Positions 1-8,102 of a DNA stretch of 36,154 bases are shown here, in pieces (the first letter of the stretch is position 1; each line of letters opens with the position of its first letter). The position numbers and the translations under genes are program-made. The stretch comes from an uncultured Pelagibacteraceae bacterium (GTDB taxonomy: Bacteria; Pseudomonadota; Alphaproteobacteria; Pelagibacterales; Pelagibacteraceae), in the NCBI GenBank assembly GCA_902531175.1, contig CACADE010000010.1, forward strand, positions 1 through 36,154. The letters are read 5' to 3'. A model generated the notes under the pieces. The model was given only the letters and a program-made list of their open reading frames with translations. It had not been told where the DNA came from and did not search any database.

Positions 1-96
1 GAATAATTGATAAAATTAGCGTCTCTACATATTTTGAAATCATTAGATCCAATACTTCATAATGAAATTGTAACCAAATTAAAGCAATTACATATT

Positions 97-147
97 TGCA
101 TATCATCTATGCATAATATGAAAAAACCGCCTATTTACTTAGGTTTT
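97..147 (+). promoter_or_regulatory. Two tandem inverted repeats in the gltD leader
   Basis: The first is a perfect 6-bp stem, TGCATA/TATGCA (97-102 and 108-113), with a 5-base loop. The second is a perfect 6-bp stem, AAAACC/GGTTTT (123-128 and 142-147), with a 13-base loop. An alternative CCTA/TAGG pairing (130-133 with 140-143) would compete with it. They could be an operator, a small structured RNA, or the tail of an upstream unit. No T-run follows the second stem on the + strand, and no known riboswitch consensus is apparent. Confidence 0.25.
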
Positions 148-180
148 GTGGAATATTAGTCAATATTTATGACCTTGTAA

Positions 181-210
181 TTGTTTATTATTAAATTTTT
201 ATCGTATATA
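181..210 (+). promoter_or_regulatory. Possible promoter of gltDB
   Basis: TTGTTT (181-186) and TATATA (205-210) are separated by 18 bases. This fits a sigma-70 type promoter and would start transcription only about 5 bases before the ATG at 222. In such AT-rich DNA similar matches arise by chance, so the call is tentative. Confidence 0.3.
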
Positions 211-221
211 CAGCGTCCACC

Positions 222-1655
222 ATGTCAGAAAAAATGCTTAAGTTTGTTGATATAGGTCAACAAAATCCACCTAAAAGAGATATATCAGACCGAAAAGAGG
301 ATTTTGATGAAATTTATCAAGAATTTCTAAAAGATAGAGCTGTTCAGCAGTCAAGCAGATGTTCCCAATGTGGAGTACCATTTTGCCAAGTTCATTGTCC
401 ATTAAGTAACAATATACCAGATTGGCTTAAACTAACTGCTGAGGGAAGATATGAGGAAGCTTATCAATTATCACAAAGTACAAACAACATGCCAGAAGTT
501 TGTGGAAGAATTTGCCCCCAGGATAGGCTGTGTGAAGGAAATTGTGTAATAGAGCAATCGGGTCATGGAACAGTAACTATTGGATCAATAGAAAAATATA
601 TCACAGAGAAAGCTTGGGAAAATGGTTGGGTTAAAGCAATAGAAATAAATAGTGAAAAAAATGAGAGTGTAGGAATTATAGGTTCTGGACCTGCTGGACT
701 TGCTTGTGGAGAACAACTCAGAAAAAAAGGATACAAGGTAACTATATATGATCGTTATGACAGAGCTGGAGGGCTACTAATATATGGTATCCCAGGATTT
801 AAATTAGAAAAGCATGTTGTTCAAAGAAGAATAAAACTTTTGGAAGAAAGCGGAATTAGATTTGTATTAAACTTTGAAGTTGGAAAAGACTCCAGCTTGA
901 CTGAGTTAAGAGAAAAACACGATGCAATTTTAATAGCCACAGGAGTTTATAAAGCAAGAGAAGTTAACCTGCCTGGTAACGATTTGAGTAATATATTCCC
1001 TGCAATGGAATTTTTGACAGCATCAAATAAAAAAGGACTAGGTGATAAAGTTGAGTTGTTTGATAACGGAACTTTAAATGCTGAAGGCAAAGATGTTGTA
1101 GTAATTGGAGGTGGCGATACAGCAATGGACTGCTTAAGGACTTCAGTAAGACAGAATGCTAAATCTGTAAAATGTTTATATAGAAGAGATAGAGAAAATA
1201 TGCCAGGATCAGCAAGAGAAGTTGGTAATGCAGAAGAAGAAGGTGTTGAATTTATTTGGTTAACAAGCCCTAAAGAGTTTAAGGGAACAAATAAAATTGA
1301 AAGTGTAGTTGTTAATAAAATGAAATTAGGTGAGCCAGATGATAGCGGTAGAAGAAAACCAGTTGTGGAAGAAAATTCAGATTTTGAAATTAAAGCCGAT
1401 CTTGTGATCAAAGCACTTGGATTTGATCCAGAAGATCTTCCAAAATTATTTAATGAAGAAAAATTGCAAGTATCAAGATGGGGAACAATAAAAGCAGATT
1501 TTGATACTATGGAAACTAGTATTGAGGGAGTTTTTGCAGCTGGAGATATAGTTCGAGGAGCATCTTTAGTGGTTTGGGGCATTAAAGACGGAAGAGATGC
1601 GGCAACATCAATTGATAATTATTTACAAAGTAAACAAAAACTTAGAGTTGCTTAA
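222..1655 (+). CDS. gltD: Glutamate synthase (NADPH) small subunit
   Basis: This is the beta subunit of glutamate synthase. It takes electrons from NADPH through FAD and passes them by Fe-S clusters to GltB, where 2-oxoglutarate and glutamine yield two glutamates. Visible features are the N-terminal Fe-S cysteines C47, C50, C55 and C59 with C94, C98, C104 and C108. The FAD-binding GSGPAG lies at 154-159, the NADPH-binding GGGDTAMD at about 296-303, and the terminal FAD motif AAGD near 440. The length of 477 aa is normal for the family. The start is uncertain: the ATG at 222 lacks a Shine-Dalgarno sequence, and the ATG at 234 (MLKFVDIG) would also resemble the family N-terminus. The stop overlaps the gltB ATG by one base, so translation is probably coupled. 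The order gltD-gltB is the reverse of E. coli gltBD. Confidence 0.97.
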   Translation: MSEKMLKFVDIGQQNPPKRDISDRKEDFDEIYQEFLKDRAVQQSSRCSQCGVPFCQVHCPLSNNIPDWLKLTAEGRYEEAYQLSQSTNNMPEVCGRICPQDRLCEGNCVIEQSGHGTVTIGSIEKYITEKAWENGWVKAIEINSEKNESVGIIGSGPAGLACGEQLRKKGYKVTIYDRYDRAGGLLIYGIPGFKLEKHVVQRRIKLLEESGIRFVLNFEVGKDSSLTELREKHDAILIATGVYKAREVNLPGNDLSNIFPAMEFLTASNKKGLGDKVELFDNGTLNAEGKDVVVIGGGDTAMDCLRTSVRQNAKSVKCLYRRDRENMPGSAREVGNAEEEGVEFIWLTSPKEFKGTNKIESVVVNKMKLGEPDDSGRRKPVVEENSDFEIKADLVIKALGFDPEDLPKLFNEEKLQVSRWGTIKADFDTMETSIEGVFAAGDIVRGASLVVWGIKDGRDAATSIDNYLQSKQKLRVA

Positions 1656-4600
1656 TGAAGTTAAGAAATAAAAATTTAAAAATTTTAAAAAGTAATCATG
1701 TTTACTCGGAAGAAATGGAACATGATGCTTGTGGTGTAGGTTTGGTAGCATCCACCGAAGGTATAAAATCGAGAAAAGTCGTAGAATATGGAATCGATGC
1801 CTTAAAAGCTGTTTGGCATAGGGGCGCAATCGATGCAGACGGAAAAACAGGAGATGGTGCTGGAATCCATATTGAAATTCCTAAAGATTTCTTTGAGGAA
1901 AAAATTGAAGTCACTGGTCATAAACATGATAATTCTGAACTATGTGTGGGTATGATTTTCTTACCAAGAGATGATTATAGCGCTCAAGAGCAATGTAGAA
2001 CTATTGTTGAAAGTGAACTAACAAAGAGAAATTTTAGTATCTATGGCTGGAGACAAGTTCCTGTTGATCCCTCAGTCTTAGGAGAAAAAGCTGAACAAAC
2101 AAGACCTGAAATTACGCAAGTATTGTTCACATACAATGACAAAAAAGTTGTCAATAAATCTCTGGAACAAAAATTGTATGAAACTAGAAGAGTAATTGAA
2201 AAAGAAGCTCTTAATAATCAATTAAATAATTTTTATATATGTTCATTTAGTTCTAAATCTATCATTTACAAAGGAATGTTTTTGGCAGAAGCTTTGTCAG
2301 ATTTTTATACTGACTTAAAAGATGAAAGATTTATATCTAGGTATGCAATATTTCACCAAAGATTTTCAACTAATACTGCGCCAAGTTGGGACTTAGCTCA
2401 ACCATTTAGATCTATAGCGCATAATGGTGAAATAAACACTCTTAAAGGAAATGTTAATTGGATGAAGGTCCACGAAGAAGAGATGTTTAGTCCTGTTTTC
2501 GAAGATATAGAAAATCTTAAGCCTGTAATACCAGCTGGAAATTCAGACTCTGCATCATTAGATAATGTTTTTGAGTTATTAAATATTTCTGGACAGCCTG
2601 CCCCTCTAGCAAAATTAATGTTAATTCCTGATGCTTGGTCAAAAAAAAATAAGGTATTAAAAAAAGATCACCAACAATTATTCAATTTTTTAAATAGTAC
2701 CATGGAGCCTTGGGATGGGCCAGCTGCTATAGCTGCAACAGATAATGAATGGGTAGTTGTTGCAACTGACAGAAATGGATTAAGACCACTTAGATATACA
2801 GTAACAAGAGACAAACTCCTTTTTGCAGGAAGTGAAACAGGAATGATAGATTTAAATGAGAAAAAAATTGTATCTAAAGGAAGATTAGGACCTGGAGAAA
2901 TATTAGGAGTAAGAATAGAAAAAGGCAAAGTATATTCAAACGATGAAATAAAAAACTACCTTTCAAAAGAATATAAGCATTACAACAATCAGATTATTGA
3001 TCTTGATAAAAAATTAGAAGCAGAAGCTGAAAAAGTAGAGCTAGAAGGCCAAAGTTTGAGGAATTTTCAACATTGTTTTGGATATAGCATAGAAGATTTA
3101 GAATTAATTCTTCATCCAATGGCAGAAGATGCTAAAGAAGCAACAGGCTCAATGGGTGATGACACGCCTTTAGCAGTTTTATCTGACAAATATAGACCAC
3201 TATATCATTACTTTAGACAAAACTTTAGTCAGGTTACAAATCCACCAATTGACTCTCTAAGAGAAAATAAAGTTATGAGTTTAAAGACAAGATTTGGAAA
3301 TCTTGGTAATATTTTAGATTTTAGTAAATTAACTAAAGACAATATTTATGTCTTAAATAGTCCGATATTATCAAATGCACAATTTGATAAATTTTTGAAA
3401 TTCTTTGGAAATAATAATAAAGTTTTAGATTGTACATTCAGCAAAGATGATGATTTAGAGACATCAATAAATTTACTCAAAGTTAAGTCTGAACAAGCTG
3501 TTAGAGAGGGAATTAAACAATTAATATTATCTGATAAAAATATTTCAGAAAATAGAATGCCAATTCCGATGCTTTTATGTATAGGGGCAATAAATACACA
3601 TTTAGTTAAATTAGGTTTAAGAGGTTATGTTTCTATTAATGTTCAAACTGGAGATGCTTTAGATACTCACTCTTTTGCAACATTAATTGGTGTTGGTGCT
3701 ACTACAGTGAACCCTTATTTAGCTTTTGATAGCTTATATCAAAGACATTCTAAGAAATTATTTGGAAATTTCACTTTTGATGAATGTGTTTCAAGATATA
3801 TTAAATCAGTCAATCTCGGTCTTCTAAAAATAATGTCTAAAATGGGAATTTCTGTTTTAAGTTCTTACCGAGGTGGATGTAATTTTGAAACTGTGGGACT
3901 AAGCAGAACAATTGTGAAAGATTACTTTCCTGGGATGTTATCAAAGATTTCTGGAATTGGTTTAAAAGGAATAGAAAAGAAAATTAGAACTATACACGAA
4001 GAAGCATTTTTCATTAATTCAAATATTTTACCTATTGGTGGTATTTACAGATATAGAAAAAATGGTGAAACACATCAGTATCAAGGCAAACTAATTCATT
4101 TACTCCAAACTGCGGTTGGGCAAGGATCTTATGAAATATATAAAAAATACACAAAAGGTATTTACAATCTAAATCCAATAAGTTTAAGAGATTTAGTGGA
4201 TTTTAAATCTAAAAATCCTATCAATATATCTAATGTTGAGCCTGCATCTAATATATTAAAAAGATTTGGAAGTGGAAGCATGTCTCATGGAGCTTTATCT
4301 AAAGAAGCACATGAAACTCTTGCTGTTGGTATGAACAGAATTAAAGGCGCATCTTGTAGTGGCGAAGGTGGAGAAGATGAAAAAAGATTTAAGATTATGG
4401 AGAATGGAGATAGTGCAAATTCAAGGGTTAAACAAATTGCATCAGCTAGATTTGGAGTAACCATTAATTACTTAAATAATTGTAATGAGATTGAAATCAA
4501 AATTGCACAGGGAGCTAAACCAGGTGAAGGTGGACAATTACCAGGTTTTAAAGTTACAGATGAAATTGCGAGATTGAGACATTCAACGCCAGGAGTTACT

Positions 4601-6151
4601 TTAATATCACCTCCACCACATCATGATATTTACTCAATAGAAGATCTGGCTCAATTAATTTATGATTTAAAACAAATAAATCCTAAGGCTAGGGTTGGAG
4701 TTAAATTAGTTGCATCCTCAGGAATTGGAACAATAGCTGCTGGAGTTGCAAAAGCTAAAGCAGATATAATTTTAATCTCAGGGCACTCAGGAGGTACAGG
4801 AGCCACTCCACAGACAAGTGTTAAATATGTTGGAGTTCCTTGGGAGATGGGATTAACAGAAGCAAATCAGGTATTGACTTTAAATAACTTGAGACATCAA
4901 GTGACGCTTAGAACTGATGGTGGAATAAAAACAGGAAGAGATGTTGTAATTGCAGCCATGATGGGAGCAGAAGAATTTGGCGTGGCAACAACTGCTTTAG
5001 TAGCAATGGGTTGTATAATGGTCAGACAATGTCATTCAAATACATGTCCAGTCGGTGTTTGCACACAAGATGATAAATTAAGAGAGAAATTTACTGGAAC
5101 TCCTGAAAAAGTAGTAAATCTTTTTACATTTATAGCAGAGGAAGTAAGAGAAATACTTGCTGATCTTGGTTTCAAATCTTTAAATGAAGTAATTGGAAGA
5201 ACTGACTTACTAAGGCAAGTAAGTAAAGGATCACCAAACTTGGATGATCTAGATTTAAATCCTCTCTTTGTTCAGGCAGATCCTGGAAAAAATAAAAGAT
5301 ATTGTGAGAAACCTGAAATTAATTCTGTTCCAGATACTTTAGATCAAAAGTTATGGCCAGAAATAGAAAACAAAATAGATAAAAAAGAAAAAATCAATCA
5401 AGAATTTGAAATTCAAAATACTGATAGAGCAGTTGGTACTAGAATTTCTTATCATTTGTACAAAAAATTTGGAAACAATAATCTTGATGAAAATTCTATA
5501 GAATTAAATTTTAAAGGTTCAGCAGGTCAATCCTTTGGTGCTTTTGCTATTAAAGGATTAAAACTAATTTTAAAAGGGGATGCAAATGATTATGTTGCTA
5601 AAGGACTATCAGGTGGAACTATTGTGATTAAATTACAAGATGAAAGCAACCTTGTTTCAAATGAAAATACTATTATTGGAAACACTGTTTTGTATGGAGC
5701 TACTTCAGGAAAATTATTAGCTGCAGGACAAGCAGGAGAGAGATTTGCTGTTAGAAATTCAGGTGCAACTGCAGTAGTAGAAGGTTGTGATTCAAATGGC
5801 TGTGAATACATGACAGGCGGAAACATTATTATATTAGGAGATATTGGCGATAATTTTGGAGCTGGCATGACAGGAGGTATGGCATTTATTTATGACCCTG
5901 AAAATCAATTTGATAAAAAAGTAAATCCTGAAAGTGTAGTTTGGCAAACTCCAGAAACTAAATTTTGGATTGAGCATCTAAGGAAATTAATTCAAGAGCA
6001 TACGATAGAAACAAATTCAACAATCTCGAAAAAAATTGTTGAGAATTTTGAAAATGAAATAAATAATTTCGTCCAAGTTTGTCCAAAAGAAATGTTAGAT
6101 AAGTTAGAAAATCCTATATCAAATAAAAAATTAGTCGGTCAAGCTAGTTAG
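1655..6151 (+). CDS. gltB: Glutamate synthase (NADPH) large subunit
   Basis: This is the alpha subunit (1498 aa) that performs glutamine amide transfer and reductive glutamate synthesis, the high-affinity ammonia assimilation route together with glutamine synthetase. The N-terminal class II glutaminase has its likely catalytic nucleophile at C26 (DACGVG), so a propeptide of about 25 residues would be removed, shorter than in E. coli. The FMN/synthase domain is marked by PPPHHDIYS and GGTGATP. The 3Fe-4S cysteines lie in the CIMVRQCHSNTCPVGVC segment. A C-terminal Gly-rich beta-helix domain (GSAGQSFGAF, GATSGKLLAAGQAGERF) follows. It is co-transcribed with gltD (TAATG overlap). Its 3' end overlaps the convergent hydrolase gene by 8 bp. 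Confidence 0.98.
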   Translation: MKLRNKNLKILKSNHVYSEEMEHDACGVGLVASTEGIKSRKVVEYGIDALKAVWHRGAIDADGKTGDGAGIHIEIPKDFFEEKIEVTGHKHDNSELCVGMIFLPRDDYSAQEQCRTIVESELTKRNFSIYGWRQVPVDPSVLGEKAEQTRPEITQVLFTYNDKKVVNKSLEQKLYETRRVIEKEALNNQLNNFYICSFSSKSIIYKGMFLAEALSDFYTDLKDERFISRYAIFHQRFSTNTAPSWDLAQPFRSIAHNGEINTLKGNVNWMKVHEEEMFSPVFEDIENLKPVIPAGNSDSASLDNVFELLNISGQPAPLAKLMLIPDAWSKKNKVLKKDHQQLFNFLNSTMEPWDGPAAIAATDNEWVVVATDRNGLRPLRYTVTRDKLLFAGSETGMIDLNEKKIVSKGRLGPGEILGVRIEKGKVYSNDEIKNYLSKEYKHYNNQIIDLDKKLEAEAEKVELEGQSLRNFQHCFGYSIEDLELILHPMAEDAKEATGSMGDDTPLAVLSDKYRPLYHYFRQNFSQVTNPPIDSLRENKVMSLKTRFGNLGNILDFSKLTKDNIYVLNSPILSNAQFDKFLKFFGNNNKVLDCTFSKDDDLETSINLLKVKSEQAVREGIKQLILSDKNISENRMPIPMLLCIGAINTHLVKLGLRGYVSINVQTGDALDTHSFATLIGVGATTVNPYLAFDSLYQRHSKKLFGNFTFDECVSRYIKSVNLGLLKIMSKMGISVLSSYRGGCNFETVGLSRTIVKDYFPGMLSKISGIGLKGIEKKIRTIHEEAFFINSNILPIGGIYRYRKNGETHQYQGKLIHLLQTAVGQGSYEIYKKYTKGIYNLNPISLRDLVDFKSKNPINISNVEPASNILKRFGSGSMSHGALSKEAHETLAVGMNRIKGASCSGEGGEDEKRFKIMENGDSANSRVKQIASARFGVTINYLNNCNEIEIKIAQGAKPGEGGQLPGFKVTDEIARLRHSTPGVTLISPPPHHDIYSIEDLAQLIYDLKQINPKARVGVKLVASSGIGTIAAGVAKAKADIILISGHSGGTGATPQTSVKYVGVPWEMGLTEANQVLTLNNLRHQVTLRTDGGIKTGRDVVIAAMMGAEEFGVATTALVAMGCIMVRQCHSNTCPVGVCTQDDKLREKFTGTPEKVVNLFTFIAEEVREILADLGFKSLNEVIGRTDLLRQVSKGSPNLDDLDLNPLFVQADPGKNKRYCEKPEINSVPDTLDQKLWPEIENKIDKKEKINQEFEIQNTDRAVGTRISYHLYKKFGNNNLDENSIELNFKGSAGQSFGAFAIKGLKLILKGDANDYVAKGLSGGTIVIKLQDESNLVSNENTIIGNTVLYGATSGKLLAAGQAGERFAVRNSGATAVVEGCDSNGCEYMTGGNIIILGDIGDNFGAGMTGGMAFIYDPENQFDKKVNPESVVWQTPETKFWIEHLRKLIQEHTIETNSTISKKIVENFENEINNFVQVCPKEMLDKLENPISNKKLVGQAS

Positions 6152-6905
6152 TATTTTTAATAATATTATCTAACTCTTTACAAATAATATTTAGATTTTT
6201 TTTTGACGAGAGACTATGGTCACCCTTCTTAATTATATTTAATTTTTTTTTTGCTTTGCTGAAGATTTTTAAAACTTCTCTTGAGTATTTAATTGGTACT
6301 ACTTCATCTTTTTGACCATGGACCATAGTAATAGGTATTTTCATTGGAATTTTAACATTCAAAACTTTATTTTGTTTTTTTCTTCCATCTTTAATTAATT
6401 GATTAGTTATGAGATACTCATACCCACCATTTTTAATTTTGCTAATACCTTTTTTGATAATTTCACTCTTTGTCTTTTTTGAAAATTTTTTCCACATTAT
6501 CCTTGTTAAAAATTCTGGAGCAGAGCCAATTCCCATAAAGCCTTTAATTTGTTTCTTAATTGATTTAAATAACAATAAAGAAATCCAAGCACCCATACTA
6601 GAACCTATTAAAATTATATCATTTTTTTTAACTATATTCTTAATAGTCTGTTTTGCATCATTTGCCCAAGTGGAAATATTCCCTTTTGTAAATTCACCTG
6701 AAGATTTTCCGTATCCAGAATATTCTAGTGCCAAAAAACCCAATTTATTTTTTTTAGCATAGTTTAAAAATCTTTTAGGTTTATCCCCTTCTATATCGGA
6801 TGCAAAACCTGGCAAAAATATAATATAAAGATTTTTCTTATAATAATTGCTTATATATCTTAGTTTTTTTGTTTTAGAAATTTTTAGAAATTTAAATTTT
6901 TTCAT
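6144..6905 (-). CDS. Alpha/beta hydrolase, small serine esterase/thioesterase-like
   Basis: A 253-residue single-domain alpha/beta hydrolase, probably cytosolic, since there is no signal peptide or membrane helix. The nucleophile elbow GSSMGAW places the catalytic serine at S103. The HGQKDE loop gives the acid at D200 and KGDHS gives the histidine at H230, so the triad is complete. An FLPGF segment near residue 30 fits the oxyanion loop. The overall pattern recalls the ABHD10/BEM46-like group of acyl-thioesterases and esterases, but the substrate cannot be told from sequence. It stands alone, convergent with gltB and divergent from the glycosyltransferase. The very Lys-rich composition matches its neighbours, so there is no sign of transfer. 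Confidence 0.85.
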   Translation of the reverse strand: MKKFKFLKISKTKKLRYISNYYKKNLYIIFLPGFASDIEGDKPKRFLNYAKKNKLGFLALEYSGYGKSSGEFTKGNISTWANDAKQTIKNIVKKNDIILIGSSMGAWISLLLFKSIKKQIKGFMGIGSAPEFLTRIMWKKFSKKTKSEIIKKGISKIKNGGYEYLITNQLIKDGRKKQNKVLNVKIPMKIPITMVHGQKDEVVPIKYSREVLKIFSKAKKKLNIIKKGDHSLSSKKNLNIICKELDNIIKNTN

Positions 6906-6931
6906 ATAAAGTATTAAAATTGATTTGAAAT

Positions 6932-6939
6932 ATTATAAC
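6932..6939. promoter_or_regulatory. Shared divergent -10 element, hydrolase/glycosyltransferase
   Basis: The 42-bp gap between the two divergent starts contains ATTATAAC. Read on the + strand it gives TATAAC (6934-6939), ending 8 bases before the glycosyltransferase ATG. Read on the - strand it gives TATAAT (6937-6932), about 26 bases before the hydrolase ATG. The -35 boxes are poor on both sides. This is a candidate bidirectional promoter. Confidence 0.35.
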
Positions 6940-6947
6940 TCTACCAT

Positions 6948-8102
6948 ATGCATCCAAAATTGAAAGTTCTGCAAGTTATACCAAAACTTGGATACGGTGG
7001 AGCAGAAACAGGTTGTTATGATATCGCACACTATTTACATGAAAATGATTGTAAATCTTTTTTAATTTGCAACGGTGGTGAATTAACAAAGTTTATAGAT
7101 AAAAAAAAAGTTAAATATATAAGGTTACCTGTTAATTCCAAAAACCCTATTTTGGTTTTTTTTAATTCAATAATTATTTCTTTAATAATTTTATTTTATG
7201 GAATTAATATTGTCCACGCAAGAAGTAGAGCACCTGCATGGTCTTGTTTGCTAGCTACCAAAATTACGCGATGTAAATTTGTAACTACATTTCATGGAAC
7301 ATATAATTTTAAAAGTAAATTAAAAAAATTATATAATTCTGTAATGTTGAGATCAGATTTAATTATTGCTGGGTCTAATTTTATATTTTCACATATTAAA
7401 GAAAACTACTCTGAATACCTTAATGATAAAAAAAAATTCTTGGTGATATTTAGAGGCATTAATACCGACTATTTTGATCCATCAACTACTATAGAAACAG
7501 AGGAAGATGAATTATTTAAATCATGGGGACTTAAAATTGAGAGAAAAACTGTTCTATTGCCTGGAAGATTAACAGAATGGAAAGGCCAAGAATTGTTTTT
7601 AGATGCTATTAATAAAGTAAATATTAATTTAGGACACGAGGTATTTAATGTAATTATTCTTGGGAGCGATCAAGGAAGAGAGCTTTACAAAAAGAAACTT
7701 ATTAGGTTAGTTGAACAGTATAGATTAACTAACCAAGTAAAATTTATAGATCATTGTAAAAATATGCCTCTAGCTTACAAAGTTTCAGACATCATAGTTT
7801 CTTCATCTATAGAACCAGAAGCCTTTGGAAGAATATCTGTTGAGGCTCAGGCAATGAAAAAACCAATTGTTGCAAGTAATATTGGGGGATCAAAAGAGAC
7901 TATAAATGAAAATAAAACAGGATTTTTATTTGAGGCAAATAACTCTGACGATCTTTCAAAAAAATTAATAGAAATTATGAATTTAGATGAACAGACTGTC
8001 AATCAAATGGGCATAGAAGGTAGAAAAAATGTCGTTTCAAAATTTAATGTTGAAAAAATGTGTTTTTCTACTTATTCAGAGTATAAAAAATTAATAAACT
8101 AA
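6948..8102 (+). CDS. GT4-family glycosyltransferase
   Basis: A 384-residue retaining glycosyltransferase with a GT-B fold. The N-terminal half has a donor/acceptor loop of the type GYGGAET (15-21). The C-terminal Rossmann half shows PGRLTEWKG (205-213, with the basic GR...K residues that contact the donor phosphates) and the E-x7-E motif E291/E299 (EAFGRISVE). It most likely adds a sugar from a nucleotide-sugar to a lipid or polysaccharide acceptor on the cytoplasmic face of the inner membrane. A hydrophobic stretch at about 67-85 may aid membrane association. The specific sugar and acceptor cannot be predicted. It overlaps thrS by one base (TAATG), which is an unusual partner for a surface-glycan gene. 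No Shine-Dalgarno sequence precedes the ATG. Confidence 0.9.
   Translation: MHPKLKVLQVIPKLGYGGAETGCYDIAHYLHENDCKSFLICNGGELTKFIDKKKVKYIRLPVNSKNPILVFFNSIIISLIILFYGINIVHARSRAPAWSCLLATKITRCKFVTTFHGTYNFKSKLKKLYNSVMLRSDLIIAGSNFIFSHIKENYSEYLNDKKKFLVIFRGINTDYFDPSTTIETEEDELFKSWGLKIERKTVLLPGRLTEWKGQELFLDAINKVNINLGHEVFNVIILGSDQGRELYKKKLIRLVEQYRLTNQVKFIDHCKNMPLAYKVSDIIVSSSIEPEAFGRISVEAQAMKKPIVASNIGGSKETINENKTGFLFEANNSDDLSKKLIEIMNLDEQTVNQMGIEGRKNVVSKFNVEKMCFSTYSEYKKLIN

Larger units (their letters stand above)
1..221. other. Non-coding leader upstream of gltD
   Basis: No credible gene lies in these 221 bases. The longest open stretch at the left edge (frame 3) stops near base 62 and matches no family I recognise. 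The region is AT-rich and holds two short inverted repeats (97-113 and 123-147) and a possible promoter (181-210), each listed separately. It probably contains the promoter and control sequences of gltD-gltB. Confidence 0.6.

Noticed and set aside
1..62. Open stretch at the left edge in frame 3
   Set aside because: Only about 19 codons before a stop, with no recognisable protein tail, so it cannot be supported as the end of a gene.
947..1582. 211-codon open frame antisense to gltD
   Set aside because: It lies wholly opposite a strongly conserved gene, has a Ser/Pro/Thr-rich composition typical of a shadow frame and shows no family motif.
6147..6174. GTTAG...CTAAC repeat at the gltB/hydrolase junction as a terminator
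   Set aside because: The stem is 5 bp with an 18-base loop and the flanking bases do not pair. Such matches are expected by chance in this composition.
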